Shown piece by piece: positions 1 to 12,664 of a stretch of DNA of 64,000 nt; positions within the stretch are counted from its first letter, which is position 1; each line of letters begins with the position of its first letter. Location: NCBI GenBank assembly GCA_961205875.1, contig OY540812.1, positions 16,244,001 through 16,308,000 on the forward strand, written 5' to 3'. The position numbers and the translations under genes were made by a program. The notes beneath the pieces are model-generated. The model was not told the DNA's origin. It did no database searches and worked only from the letters and a program-made list of their open reading frames with translations. The DNA is from Sialis fuliginosa (Eukaryota; Arthropoda; Insecta; Megaloptera; Sialidae).

Positions 1-735
1 TATAATGTATTAATTACCCCTGCTCTAAGATCCCGATCAAATTAATGTTGATTTGACACCTCGCAGATAGTTTTAGCTTAGCTTTTGTTTTAAAAGTAAT
101 TTAAAATTTAATTTTATTCAAAAAAATTAATTTCTTAATTAAACCTTTTAATTATATGATTGGATATCCCTGTAGTAAAAAAGATTTATCATAAACTAAT
201 TTAACATTAATGAAGCGTTGCTAAACAAAATTAAAAATTCAAGGTTTCACTTTTAGCACTGTGAGACAACAATCGAGCGACACTTGTTAGATATTTGTTT
301 TAATCAAAAGTAATAATCATATATAATGTTGTTAGAAGAAAGTTTGTGGTTTCATCAGGTGTATATGTAAATTATACAACATTTGAAATAGTTTAAAAAA
401 ATTCCACTAACAACAGGTTAATTTAATGAATTATTACAAATTGATTAATTTCGGAAATGAAATATTAAAGTAATTAAATATATAAACAAATGTATGAATC
501 ATACATTACTGATTGATTAATTTGTATAAGTATCTACAATGTACATATAGGAATAAAAATACAACCAAATGTATTTATTCACACCTGCATTCAAATACCA
601 ACAAATTATCGACCACGAAAATATAATAGTTGAGAAATTGATGTTTTATATTTTTTTAAATTGACATTCATGCATGTCAGTCAGCGTTGTCCGGGCAAAT
701 ATACAAAAATTGAACCATAGTTGTATGAAATTATA

Positions 736-1208
736 AGGTACTGGCACCAGTTATGGCCGCTATACGAGCAAGGTTTACTGTTTTTGTGATTGACGGGTTT
801 CTTTTTTGTCATTCTCGTGAACTCATGTTACTAATAAAACAAGTTACTCTATTTAATCAATTTAATTACCAAAGTCTGCAAATAAAGTTTGTTTTTTTAA
901 ATTATAGCCTTTTTATTTTGTTTATGTTTTTTCTCCAGTAATTGATAAACAATGAAAAGCAGTTTCTATGATAATATAATAATTAATAATTATAAATTTT
1001 AGTAATAATTAGTTTAAATATCCACCATTTTGACACCTATTGGCCGATTGTCATCAAATCGCGCTGTAAGACAGTTAAATGTATATATATGGATTAATAT
1101 TCAGAAATGGTAGTAATCAAATATCAACAAAGACATGTTTCTAATTCAATACATTTAATTTAAAAATAGTCATTACTGGGGTCATATCCAAGACTGGTGC
1201 CAGTACCT
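736..1208. mobile_element. MITE with 16-bp perfect TIRs and TA target duplication
   Basis: A perfect 16-bp terminal inverted repeat, AGGTACTGGCACCAGT, lies at 736-751 and in inverted form at 1193-1208. Both ends are bordered by TA (734-735 and 1209-1210). Length is 473 bp with no coding capacity. TA duplication and short TIRs suggest a Tc1/mariner-type non-autonomous element, but no transposase is present to confirm the family. Confidence 0.7.
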
Positions 1209-1356
1209 TATATCATACATGAAATTTTTCTCCGACTTGCGTCACACTTGTCTTAACTGCTTCACATCTGGCATACGAGTATATGTTACTCATAAAAAAT
1301 ACTTTTATGAAAGTGTCACCCAAATCGATTCAGTATTTTCTAAGATTAGCGTTAAC

Positions 1357-1430
1357 CAGAACCGTAACTAGAGGCTTGGGGGCCCGGGGCAGGAAGTGAT
1401 CAAGTGGCCCCGGTGGTAGTTACGGTCCTG
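1357..1430. mobile_element. 74-bp hAT-type mini-element with perfect 8-bp TSD
   Basis: The element begins CAGAACCGTAACTA and ends TAGTTACGGTCCTG. It is flanked on both sides by GCGTTAAC (1349-1356 and 1431-1438), a perfect 8-bp duplication typical of hAT insertions. The interior is G/C-rich (GGGGGCCCGGGG). It belongs to the same family as the 151-bp copy at 57774-57924. Confidence 0.8.
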
Positions 1431-2470
1431 GCGTTAACAAACTTTTTCTCTGTATTATATTACTTCAGATTACTTTAGATTATCGTTCTATTTTCTGCAA
1501 GCTATTCTAAAAGAAAAATTAATTATTTTGTCGTATGAAAGGCCCATTTATCTATCATTTGTACTTTTGACCAAATGAATATTACATAAAATCTATAATA
1601 AAGTACCTATAAACAACTTTTTACCTTATTTTGTAATATCGGCAAAAACCATATCAAAATTTATAATACGTATTGTTAGATATACCTACGAGCAATAATA
1701 AATTATAAAGTAACAATATGTTGAATTGTATTTATGACTTCATTGTATTGTTTGTATAAAACATGTATTTTTATTTAACTACTATACAAAACCAGGTAAA
1801 AAATGGGAAATCTGAATATAAAAGAATTCATGAAATACATATGTTCTTGCTTTTGATATTACCTTACAAAACAAAAACATTAATACCTAGTATTAAAATA
1901 ATAATAATAGATTTAATAGATCAATAATACTTCTACAACACATAATTATTTTTTCAAAATACTAGCATAATTCACACATCAATTCAACACGTCTATTTTA
2001 CATATGTTCAAAAAACCTTTGACCGTTGAATGCATACACACTACACAAGCATGTATACATTTTAATCAAACTACAATCATGGCCCATGCATACGAGTTCA
2101 TGTTTCGAAGAGAAATTATCTTGGCGCAGATTGTCGTGTCACTTTCTTCTGTTGTAAGTTTGGATAGATGCTGTGATCACTTTCTTCATATCTCGCCTCT
2201 TAATAACGTGTGTTTTTGCAATTAACGTGAGATTATCTCCATCGTCCCTGTAAGATTAACCCGTGATGTCATTGATGACATTTGGATAACTTGATTTACA
2301 ATTAGTTAGATTTTTATAGATTAAAACGTATCAGACGTAACTTACAGCTAAGAGCTTAAGATATCACAAAAGCGACAATAATTATTTGATACATATAAGA
2401 AAAAATTATTAATATTATTTCAGTAATAATAATAATAATTTTTAAATAAGTAATTACATCTTTATAATAT

Positions 2471-3347
2471 ACTAGCTGGGCCCACGCGGCTTCGCTCGCG
2501 TGGACTACAAAATTATTGTTTAGGATTTAAAAAATATATAGTTGAATTAATTACAAACACGATTAGTTATTAATGTAATAAAAACCAAATAACACTTAAA
2601 TTACCTACCTAACAAAAACGAATCAGAATAAAAAGTAAAAATAATTTTTGTTCTATTTAAATTTAAAAGTTAATTATTGAAAACAAAATAAACAATTGAC
2701 AATCAATAGAATACCGGCCTGTTCTTCCCAGTGTGTTGGCATGTTCCCTCGCCGCTCCCCGCGCACGGTCACAATCGCGCGAACAATATGTTCTAATATG
2801 TATATTTCGATATTTTCTAAACTATACGACCAAATTGGATGCTGTAAATGGCAAATTATATCTACATTAAGTACTTATGACGATGAAATCATTTATTTTG
2901 ATAAGGATTAATGTTTTGCAGGTCATAAGTCCATGTAAACAGAACCCAAATATTTTATGTTTTCTTTGTAACATAAAAGCAGTCATTGTGACTTAAATAT
3001 AAAAGTTAGACATATCGTGTCGCTGACTTTATTGTAGAACTTTTGATTCTACACAATTCTTTAATACATTATTTTGTTCTATATTGAACGGTTTAGGCAG
3101 CGTATTACAAAACAGCGCGCCGACGGCAAAATTTTTTCCGACTTGATTTACTATTATCGTCACTACTTAGTTGTTATGTTACCTAACGTAAAAAAATATA
3201 GCCTATAACCTGGCCAGAGAATGTACCTATGAATTAAAAAAAAAACATGTAAATCGGATAAGTGGTTCTCGAGTGATAAGGTAACTAACGGACAGACAGA
3301 CAGACAGACAGACAGAGAGACGTTGAGCTTTATATATATTAAGGATG
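2471..3347 (+). repeat. Dispersed repeat, copy 1 (SINE-like, unclassified)
   Basis: It starts ACTAGCTGGGCCCACGCGG, with a hairpin CCACGCG...CGCGTGG, and ends with a (GACA)n run followed by GAGACGTTGAGC and a TATATATTAAGGATG tail. A second copy of almost the same length lies at 58522-59400. The two are nearly identical over roughly the last 520 bp and differ mainly in a short middle part (about 2690-2815 here). There is no coding capacity and no poly(A) tail. No target duplication was found, so its class (SINE, non-LTR tail or other) is open. Confidence 0.65.
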
Positions 3348-5787
3348 ATGATTTTGCGGTGATTTTCACGGGTGTCACCCTCAATGGGGTGACATCCGTG
3401 TAATATGTTAAAAAATAAAGCCTATTTACCAGGCAGTAAAATGTGTAAAAAAAAAATTTATAAGGGATGTGATAACTGATAACCAACCAATTTATTTTTT
3501 TTAAATAGACATTTTTCTGTCGTTAAAAAATTACAGAGAGGTGACACCCGCCTCATGTGTAAAAAATAAAACCTATTGACTTTTTTGGCGGGGGATGGGG
3601 TAACACTTTCCATTTCTGCCCGAGTGTCTGTCCGTCCGTCTGTCTGTCTGTGTATGTCATAGCCTTCCCATTCTCTCATTTATATACCTATTAATATGAA
3701 ATTTGGTATACGGACGTAGATTGATGACTAAAAAAACAGAAATGATGAGATTTTTGAAAAAATAATTTTTTAGATCCCCCTCCCATATACTGAAAAGTAC
3801 ACTCAAAATTATTTTTCTCACTTACCCCATTGAGTTTTAGGATCTTCTGATTTTAACCCTTCACGAGATATTTGCTTTCAAAGTCGTTATCAAAGCGTCC
3901 CCCCCCCTCCTCTAATTTCTAAAATATCGATCCAAAAAATCTTAAAAATTCGTGTGTAGTTTTTAATTAGTAATTTCAATGAAAATTATAACGAACACTA
4001 GCAAAAATAGTTTATGAATTTTTTTTTAATATAACTTAAGAGAATGTTAAACACGCACTTGGCCGATTTTATTTTATTATAATTTTAATTCAAGAAGAGT
4101 TGTCTTTATTTTACATATAACTATATGATAAAATATTTACAGCTTGTACCAGAACAGTTATAATTTAATATATTTTAAAATAGCTTTACTCAAAATATTA
4201 GGATGTCAATACCATTATTTTTGTTCAAAAATTTTGATTAGAGTTAAAGAAACGCTAATGTTTCAAAGGTCATCAACGGACAGGGTAACCGGTGATTGCA
4301 TGGAAAGTGAAAAAATTTTAACATAAACATTCTAATTCGAAATGTCACAGCAGCGAGCGGACGCACGGGAAAACGACTAGTATCGTGTTTATATTTTCAC
4401 TTTTTTACAAAATACCAAACATTCCAACATGTGCTTGTTCAATACTGATCAATGTTTTAATCCTATGTAATACCTATACAATTGTTTTTTTATATTCCGT
4501 ATTTATTATTATATCATTCTATAACTAAATTGTATAATTTTGTTTTAATATTTCATCATAGACGCCGATTCCGAAGCGGGTGAAATCAAATTGGTATCGA
4601 AGTACTTAATTTGTTTCTCAAAAAATATTAAACTGAATATATTAACTAATAAATTATAAAAATATACGTACCTGTTTGTTTATAAAGATCGTAACAGGCA
4701 TCAATTTTCTCAACTATGTGACTATACTTACAATATTACCAAAATCATCAAAAATAATCCATAATATATACTTATTACCATGTTATATACTTTTTACTGA
4801 TTTTTCAATCTCACTTTAGACGGTAAATTATGTAGACACGGTTTTGATTATACGAGTATATTAACTGTTAAATTTTAAAACAAAGTTCATACTATGGGCT
4901 CGCTGCGGAACTTACTTTAAGTATCTTTACAATACAATACAACAAAACAATTAGGCTACCATAATAAGTACGGCTGTAATTAGGCTAAATCAGGGCGCCT
5001 ACGTAAGGGTGGCCATTATTAATTTTAAAACAAATGTGTAAAAGGGGACCTTCAACTTATTAACACAAAGACGCGTCTGGAGGTAATCTCTAGAGCTTAA
5101 ATGCCTTCCCTGTTATCTTAGTAAATATATAAATTATTTTATATATAAAATAAAATTTCATTTTTCATTTTCTCAAAGTGCACCCCTGAACGAAAATCTA
5201 TTTTCTGCCGCTAACTTTAATTTAGAAAATAACAAAGGTATTTAATAAATATTATAATAATATATACATTGTACACAGTTATAGCACTATGACTGCTGCC
5301 AAATGCAAAATAATACATTATACAATATGTTACATACAATATCCAATAATAATAATAAACTCGAAATATTAAGATCCATTCCATGATTTAAAAATAGAAT
5401 AGTATTTGAAAATTTTTTTTTTCGTTTAAGCAGATGATAAATATTGATCAATCAGCAGCTAAAAATTACATTTTTAAATTGAAAAATGTTTATTTTCAAT
5501 CAATCAATTGTAGTAAAATTCTTGGAACAATCTCAAAATACCTACCTACTAAAATATTTAATAAATCTAAAAATAATTTTAAAAATAACATGCATTTTCC
5601 ATATGATTGGTACACGAAACATAGGCGCCAATTTTAGAGAGAAGAACAAAGATCCCCTTGATTAATTCAATTATAAGTAAAAATTCCAAACTTCTCTCGA
5701 AATGTATATTAATCGGCGCCTACGGCACGAAATTATTTTATTTACAAAAATATATTAAATATTAATAAAAATGTATATTTGTTACAG

Positions 5788-8342
5788 GAGTCAATCAAAG
5801 TCTTCATATCTTGCGTCATATCGGCGATTTAGCGGAAATATCGGTCCAGCCGAGGGCGATGGCAGCTACAAGCGAATGACATCTCCAGAGCTGGCATTAG
5901 ATTGTGCTACCCTTGAATGTGAACGTACCCCAGCCCACTGTCACACATTGTCATCTTCCGACTGCAATAATGGTGGACTGTTGCAACGGCTGGGTTTTGC
6001 TGAACTACGACGTGCTGCAGCACAACACAAGAAAGTTGTTAACAACAAGACAATGCCACCAGTCCCCAAATATAACTTACCTGATGTTCTACCTGCTGAA
6101 GCCAAAACTCAACCTCCTAGATCTCTATCATTATCTCCTGATACCTCGCCAAGTAATAGTTTAAAGAAAAAGCTCCATTCTATGTATCCTACATCACCTA
6201 CAAATCATTTGAAAATATCCCCAACATCACATGAAGCATATATACCTATTTCAAGATATACTCCACCTTCTTCACCATTGAAAACCTCTCCTACGTCTGA
6301 AAAGCCACCTGCAATATCACCCAGATATACTCCTCTAACATCATCGCCAACTTCATCAGTCCCACTGAATATTGGACACACCCCGACAACAAAACCTGCA
6401 CCCTCTTCTCTAGCTAACCCTGTGAAAACATCACCCACGTTACATGACATGGTCATTCTTCCATCCAAACATAATATCGGTAATAAACATCCAAACCAAT
6501 CTCCTAATGCTTCACCACGTAACGCAACGACACCTACTCAAGTTGTGTTTCCTCTGGTACGAAAACAAGAACAAAGTCCTGAAAATGATACAACCGATTT
6601 GCAAAGATCACCTAGTGATAAAAAATCACCCAAACATAGTTTTCGACGATCTCCAAAACGTGCTTCAAGAGGTTCTAAGCGTAGATTGTCAAGTCCACCT
6701 TCAGAAAAAGTCATATATGATAGTCAGGAAACTGAAAAAATTGAACCAGCAGTTACTGAAACTATACAAAGGCTTAGTTTGTCAAAAGATGCTGATACCA
6801 ATACGGTTATCTCTAGTAGTGACACCAATAAGCCTTTGGAAAATAGTAATGTAGAAAATATTAAAGATGATAATGGTGAAATGAAGAGTCCAACTTCATA
6901 TGTGGTCAGTCGAGGGATTGAAACAAATGATGATAGCTCATCACCTAAAGTCATTGAAAGCCTGCAACTTATCCAAAGGACAGAAGTAGTTTTAAGAGTA
7001 AATGCTTGTATGTTAGATGCAGCCTCGCAAACTGATTTAAATGTTGAAGATTCATGGAGTGGTCGACAACCTACACCAGAAGATCTTGAATGTGAAAGGT
7101 TATCAGCAGATCTTATTAAACAACTACCACCTACAGACCAACTCAAATGTATTTTAGGTGAATATTATACATTTTAACTTTCTGTTATTTATCTATGTAT
7201 CTATGCCAATAATGAAATATTTTTTACAGCACCATCCACTAATCATAAAAAATCATCAGACTATGTAAGTGATTTGTACAAACCAGAAGTAATTTCACGT
7301 TCAAGACCCACTCCTAGCAGTTCTCCATCCACATTTGTCTCCAAAAATTGCACAAATGGGTAAATACATTTTATTTAACTATAATTTAGCTTTTACATTT
7401 TTGAGGTATATTTATCAAATATTTATTTTTAGTGTATCAACTTCTACGACTATTTCTTGTACATCAAGTGATTCCCCTAGTCCTTTATCCCCAACGTCAA
7501 CATATTTTACGACGTCTGAGTCGAAAGCTAAGTTCCTGACAATTTATAAACGTGATGTTAAGCAACACAGTTCCTCAAATTTTACATCTACGTTACAAGA
7601 TGCAACTGATTTAAACAAGAAAAAGGTATGTCTTACAAATGTACAATAATTAATAACAAATAATTTATTATAAAATATTTTGCATAACTTAAATCACTTA
7701 TTTTAAAGGAGGAACTGGTAGAACGTCTAAGTAAGAAACTAGAGGTGTTACGCGGTGAGCAAGTGATTGTATCAGAAGAAGAACGTCTGAACGATTCTCT
7801 TGGAAACCGTGTTTGTGAACGATTGTCAGCCTCAGGCGGAGCCGCACCACATGAATTAGCAAAGTACCGACTACATGTAGAAGAAGTTGGTAAAATAACC
7901 AGCCTGTTGCTTGGTTTGTCAGGGAGACTTGCTCGAGCACATAATGCATTAACAGAGCTACCACCAGAACATTCTGATAAGGTTTGTATATTTTATGTTA
8001 AAATATTTTTACATATTTGTTGCCATATTTTATCCAGTAGCTAAAATGTTCAATTTTATAAATTTCATTTTACAGAAAACACTTGAAGCAAAACGCAACA
8101 AACTTGAAGAACAACTAAAAGAAGCGAAGCAATTGAAAAAGAGCATAGACAAACGCAGTACTTGTGTCTCAAATATATTGCGCAAATATCTTAATGGTGA
8201 TGAATATGAAGACTATGATCATTATATAAACATGAAGGCAAAGCTTATTGTCGATGCTCGTGAGATTGCTGATAAAATTGAACTGGGAGAGGAGCAATTA
8301 TTGGCACTTAAAGAAACATTATGTGAGATATCTAACACGTAA
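5788..8342 (+). CDS. shroom: Shroom, C-terminal part with ASD2 domain (5' exons missing)
   Basis: Shroom is an actin-binding scaffold that recruits Rho kinase and drives apical constriction. Exons read: 5788-7157, 7230-7359, 7433-7625, 7709-7981 and 8076-8342, all with GT-AG borders and matching phases, giving about 743 residues plus a split first codon. The first 600 or so residues are Ser/Thr/Pro-rich with many SP/TSP motifs and look disordered. The last 180 (7709 onward) form a Glu/Lys/Leu-rich coiled-coil region with EELVERLSKKLEVLRGEQ and LARAHNALTELP, which match the ASD2 (Rock-binding) domain I know from the family. The N-terminal exons lie upstream, so the gene is partial. A poly(A) signal is at 8427. 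Identification rests on ASD2; the Ser/Pro region alone would not be diagnostic. Confidence 0.85.
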
Positions 8343-8426
8343 TTATTGACTTTTGTTATAATCATTTGGTTTTTTTATATTGATAAACAAAAAATTATTG
8401 GTTCAAAAAGAATTGAAGATTATTGC

Positions 8427-8432
8427 AATAAA
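8427..8432 (+). terminator. Candidate poly(A) signal of Shroom
   Basis: AATAAA, 85 bases after the Shroom stop codon. It is the first match downstream, but AT-rich sequence gives many such hexamers. Confidence 0.4.
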
Positions 8433-9454
8433 TATAGTAGGTATTTATAAAAGAAATCTATAATGTATATATGAAATGCCTATTATTGCTTAAAACTCAA
8501 AATGAGTTGCTGGGTGCCTAGTCTTTATAATCTGTGCTTTTTCTTAATTAATAATGTGTAATGTAACTATAAACAAATATTCATTAGTTACTGAGACTGT
8601 ATGTGTGAATATTTTTAAATCACTGTCAAATAATCATCGATAGTTTTTATTTTATTTATTTTTCTTTTGTGAGAGTCAGTATCAAAATTTATTGACCTTT
8701 GGTTTTATATTAGTCAAAATATTTAACATTATATGGAAAATTTAAAATTGTTGTTTTTATTTTTCTCTTACCACTTGATAAATTATTTTTCAAGAGGTTA
8801 AGATGAAATATTGAATATTAGATTATTTAGCCAAATGAAAATGTTTAATTAAATTTGATTAATTATAAATTAATTATTTAAAAGTGATAAGATATTTAAA
8901 AATACATATAGATTATATTATATTTCCATAGACATTTATGATTTATATTTAAATACTTAATAATTATTACAATTTCATATAAGTAATTTTGTAAATTTTT
9001 AGCCATAAAATAAGCCATACTGGATATATTTTGATAATGTTTCAATGACTTAATTTTAAGTAGATAGAAATAACTTAATGATTACTTTATGCATGTAAAT
9101 ATAATTGTACTTAAGGTAATTTAAGATTATGAAAATACTGATTGATTTTTAAAATAATTAATAAAAAAATATAAGTACTTTTTAATCGAATAAAAATAAA
9201 ATATACACTACAAAATTTTTTTTAAATTTGTTTTAAGAAATCATTAATTATTTTAAAAATCTATAGTATACATAAAAATTTATCTAAAAATGTGATGGTC
9301 ATAAATTTATTAATACATCGTCCTATCAAAAGTATTTATGCATATATTATGTCAGTTAAAATTGTAAAATATGATGTAAAGTGAAAATATTAGGAATAGA
9401 TAGCCATTCTTTTTTGTATTTTGTATATACTAGTCTAGTGATGTATTTGTAAAA

Positions 9455-9540
9455 TCTTATAAATACATATATGTATATATGTGCATGTATGCATATAGCA
9501 TATGTGTATATGCATATACATATGTATGTATGTATACATT
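9455..9540. repeat. ATGT/ATAC-type simple repeat
   Basis: A tract alternating ATGT, GTAT, GCAT and ATAC units, including ATATGTATATATGTGCATG, with many overlapping short palindromes. Typical microsatellite decay; no further function visible. Confidence 0.7.
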
Positions 9541-10203
9541 CACAAACATAAATGGTGCTCTGGAAATGAACAATTATCGATTTTTTTCTTTTTATGATTA
9601 CACAATATGCTTATGTAATTGTTAGATTAGTCATTTTTCAAACTGTCATTTTATTGTAAAGCAGTGCATTTACCTGCTGGCAAGTAATAAAAAATATATA
9701 TTGATTTATTTATTGACTTTTATTCAAATTATTTTCAGTTTCAAAATTCAGCATGGTCCAAAGTTATATAGGTATATGTACAGTGTACAAATATTATAAA
9801 ACCAATGACGAATCCATAATTTTGTATCGGCACGATTTTTCAATACCAAAATCAGGAAAATAACTATGGAATCAACACTGTGTCCATCTGTCTGTTGCAG
9901 CCTTCTAACTACTAAGATGACTAGAATGTTAAGATTTGGCATAATTATAGTAAATAGTGAACCAATAATAAACATGAGTTATAAAAATAGAATTTTAAAT
10001 TCTTAGTAGGTACTTTTTTAGGGGGAAAAAGGATTACCAAAAACACTTTTTATTCAATCCTGGCGAATTGGATTTGAAATGAAAGTTGACAATAAATTTA
10101 AGGAATTTAAATATGTAAATGTATTATTGTTAAAATCTTTGTTTAACAAATTTTTTTCAAAATCATCAAATTATTTTGTCTTGCCAGTGGCATACATTCT
10201 ATA

Positions 10204-10978
10204 CCCTAACGGATTCGGGTACACGCGTATACTGTGTGTATACGCGCAGTATACACACAGTATATGGCGTGTAAACGCTGTATGCGCATAAAGTCTGTGT
10301 AACAACCGTGTAAACACCCGGTATACGGCGTGTGCTTGGGAAAATTATATACGCGCGTTACACTGTGTATAGTGCGGTATACACGCGATTCATACGCAGT
10401 AAACTCTGAGTAAACACTTGTGTTATACAGTGTTTACGCGTGTAAACACTGAGTAAAAACGCGGTAAAAACACAATGTACTGGGTATACCAAGAAGTTAT
10501 TCTTCGTGTAAATTCGGTGTATATGCGAAGTTTATACGCTATAAAAAACACAAACCGCAAGTTACCTCTCGCTAGGGAATCATGTTTGTGGTTTTTATAA
10601 AGGCTATAAATGTTACTTGTTTTTTTAAACGAAAAGTAGGGCTGTAAGTATAAATACTGTTAACATACACGGTTTATTCGACGTAATCACTGTGTAAATT
10701 CTATTAGTTACACGTCTACTACACGTATGAAAACGCGATACATTCGAATAATCACTGTGTAAACTGCGTGTAAATTCTATAAGTTACACGCGTTGAAAAC
10801 GCGATACATTCGGAATAATCACCGTGTAAACGGCGTGTATACATCGCATAAACGCCGTATAAAAAATTCCCAAGGACACGTCATATACACGGTGACTACA
10901 CCCCATAAAAGCGCAATAATCAGCGTGTATACTGCGTGTATACCGCGTGTAAACCGTGTATGATCAAAACCGTTAGGG
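10204..10978. mobile_element. TIR element with a dense GTGTA/GTATAC-motif interior
   Basis: The ends are CCCTAACGGATT (10204) and the inverse AACCGTTAGGG (to 10978), bordered by TA on each side (10202-10203 and 10979-10980). This suggests a TA-inserting MITE. The inverted symmetry is long but degenerate, with CTTGGGAA near 10336 answered by TTCCCAAG near 10868. The interior is much richer in G/C and CpG than its surroundings. It consists of degenerate GTGTAAAC, GTATAC and GCGTGTA words in both orientations, including a perfect 13-bp hairpin (ACTGTGTGTATAC, 5-base loop) at about 10230-10260. Two and a half tandem units of about 66 bp, each starting AATCACYGTGTAAA, lie at 10685-10850. No coding capacity. 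Confidence 0.65.
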
Positions 10979-11349
10979 TAATCAAAGGTGAACTACTTCA
11001 GGTTTAAAAAATATATAATAAATAGTTTATACATATGTTTATTACTTATCTTTATATACAGGTATAAAAATAACAAAAGTCACAATCCAAATAAATAAAT
11101 GAACACAAACAGTAACATACTGCAATTTTTTCCACCACATATCTATTTATGTGGCCCATCAACCTCAATATAACCAATCTAATTTTTTTAAATAACAGTC
11201 TGTTACTGTTTATATATGCATAAATAAAATCAATAAGTATTAAACAAAATTAACCTGTGATTACGTACTTACAATTTTTATTTCACTATAGTGATCATTC
11301 AGAAGCCAAAAAGTAAATAAATTAATAAAATCTATATTTTTATAAAATG

Positions 11350-11655
11350 TTAAGGGAGCAACCATTAATTACATAAGGATGATTTTTGTAAGATTTAATT
11401 ATTGTACTTAAAGATACATCAATTATTTTTATTATTTATATTGAACGCAATTTTAAGGGTCAATTACAATAGGAGACTACATTTTTTGTTTTTTCTAAAG
11501 AAAAACCGCACCAGAATACCAAAGAAATTAATATTTAATTAATCAATTAACATATAGCAGTAATATAATTTCAATTAAATCAAAAAAGCAAACTTACATA
11601 AATAACGCTTTGGTTGCCACCTCCCAAAGCCTTACATAATTAACGAACACTTTGT
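11350..11655. mobile_element. MITE of the GGAGCG/ATTAAT TIR family, copy A
   Basis: The left end, GGGAGCAACCATTAATTACAT then AAGGATGATTTT, is answered in inverted form by CCTTACATAATTAACGAACA near 11627-11650. The same arrangement occurs at 33766-34087. The right terminus is degenerate (CACTTTG), so the exact end and target duplication are not fixed. Confidence 0.55.
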
Positions 11656-12494
11656 TTCTTAACCTGGAGAATACCAGAAAAAAACTAGTTTTTTTGTGAA
11701 ATTTTAAAGAGTATAGAGACTAAAGTAAGAAACATGTGCACAAAAAAATGATGCAATATAATTTTAAGCAAAGAAAATATAGAATAAGCAATAAGAAACG
11801 GTAAAAGTTCAGTTAAATTTAAAAATATTTGATTGAAATAGGTGTTGCGAATGCAATACTGCAACAATGGTCTTATCCAGGTTAATAAGTTCCTATACTA
11901 ATCAAATATTTAGATATCAAAATTGATAAATCAACAGTCACATTAGCATCTGAATGATTCATATTATTATTATAAAAATTCAGATTGTTTTAAATTTTTA
12001 AATCTATTTTCCTTAAATTTATATCCGTGTCATTTTATGCTATAAAATAGATTTTACTCATAATTTTCTTTATTACAATAATATAGTAAAAATATTTAAA
12101 TTGAAAATTTTCTACTGAAATATTAACTTCATTACTAGAAAAATTTTAATATAAAATGTAGAATAAAATCATTTCTAAAGTAATGTTATTTTGAAAAATA
12201 TCTGAATAAAATTATTCACCTAATAAGTTTGCTATAAATTTATATACAGATTACTTTTCTACGTTCTAACATAGAAAAATATAAATTTTATTGTAATTAT
12301 TAATAATTTATTTATGAAATTTAAATGTACTTTTAAACTCATTGTTAGTTTTTTTATATATTTAGATTTTTAGATAAATTAATAATATTGTCTAAATTTT
12401 AAAATTATATTTTTTAATAAATAAACATATCTGTAATAAGAATACATCTAATATTACTGATAGACAGACAATCACAATATATAATTAATTGATA

Positions 12495-12664
12495 ATATAT
12501 GTGAGGAGGCGACTTCCAAAACCCGTTCGTTCCATTTTTTTAAATAATCAAGATGCAGTAGATTTTAAGAGAATGCCAAAAATTATTTCAAAATACACTG
12601 CATCTCGATTGTTTTTTAAAATGGAACGAATGAGTTTTGGAACTCACTCCTCATGTGTATATTG
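12495..12664. mobile_element. Foldback (long-hairpin) element
   Basis: An arm of about 60 bases (GGCGACTTCCAAAAC..GTTCGTTCCATTTT.., from about 12504) is repeated in inverted form (AAAATGGAACGAATGAG..TTTTGGAACTC.., to about 12650). The pair is separated by about 30 bases and the outer ends are also complementary (GTGAGGAG/CTCCTCAT). It would fold into a long, mostly paired hairpin. It carries no coding sequence and is probably a MITE. Confidence 0.6.

Larger units (their letters stand above)
1..5787. other. Gene-poor flank, probably Shroom upstream intron, with repeats
   Basis: No exon could be supported here. Every open frame is short and without recognisable protein character, and those at 2004-2225 and 2696-2911 are not convincing. 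The first Shroom exon seen (5788) begins in mid-codon, so upstream Shroom exons must lie before it, and this stretch is most simply intron. It holds a TA-flanked inverted-repeat element (736-1208), a 74-bp hAT-type mini-element (1357-1430) and a dispersed repeat (2471-3347). Between 3347 and 3660 there are related GGTGACAYCC segments and a (GTCT)n run complementary to the (GACA)n run near 3294. A degenerate inverted pair around GGCGCC lies near 5623 and 5713. The rest is AT-rich sequence in which I see nothing. Confidence 0.5.

Noticed and set aside
2696-2911. 71-codon open frame in the dispersed repeat
   Set aside because: It covers the variable block and is not preserved in the second copy at 58522-59400.
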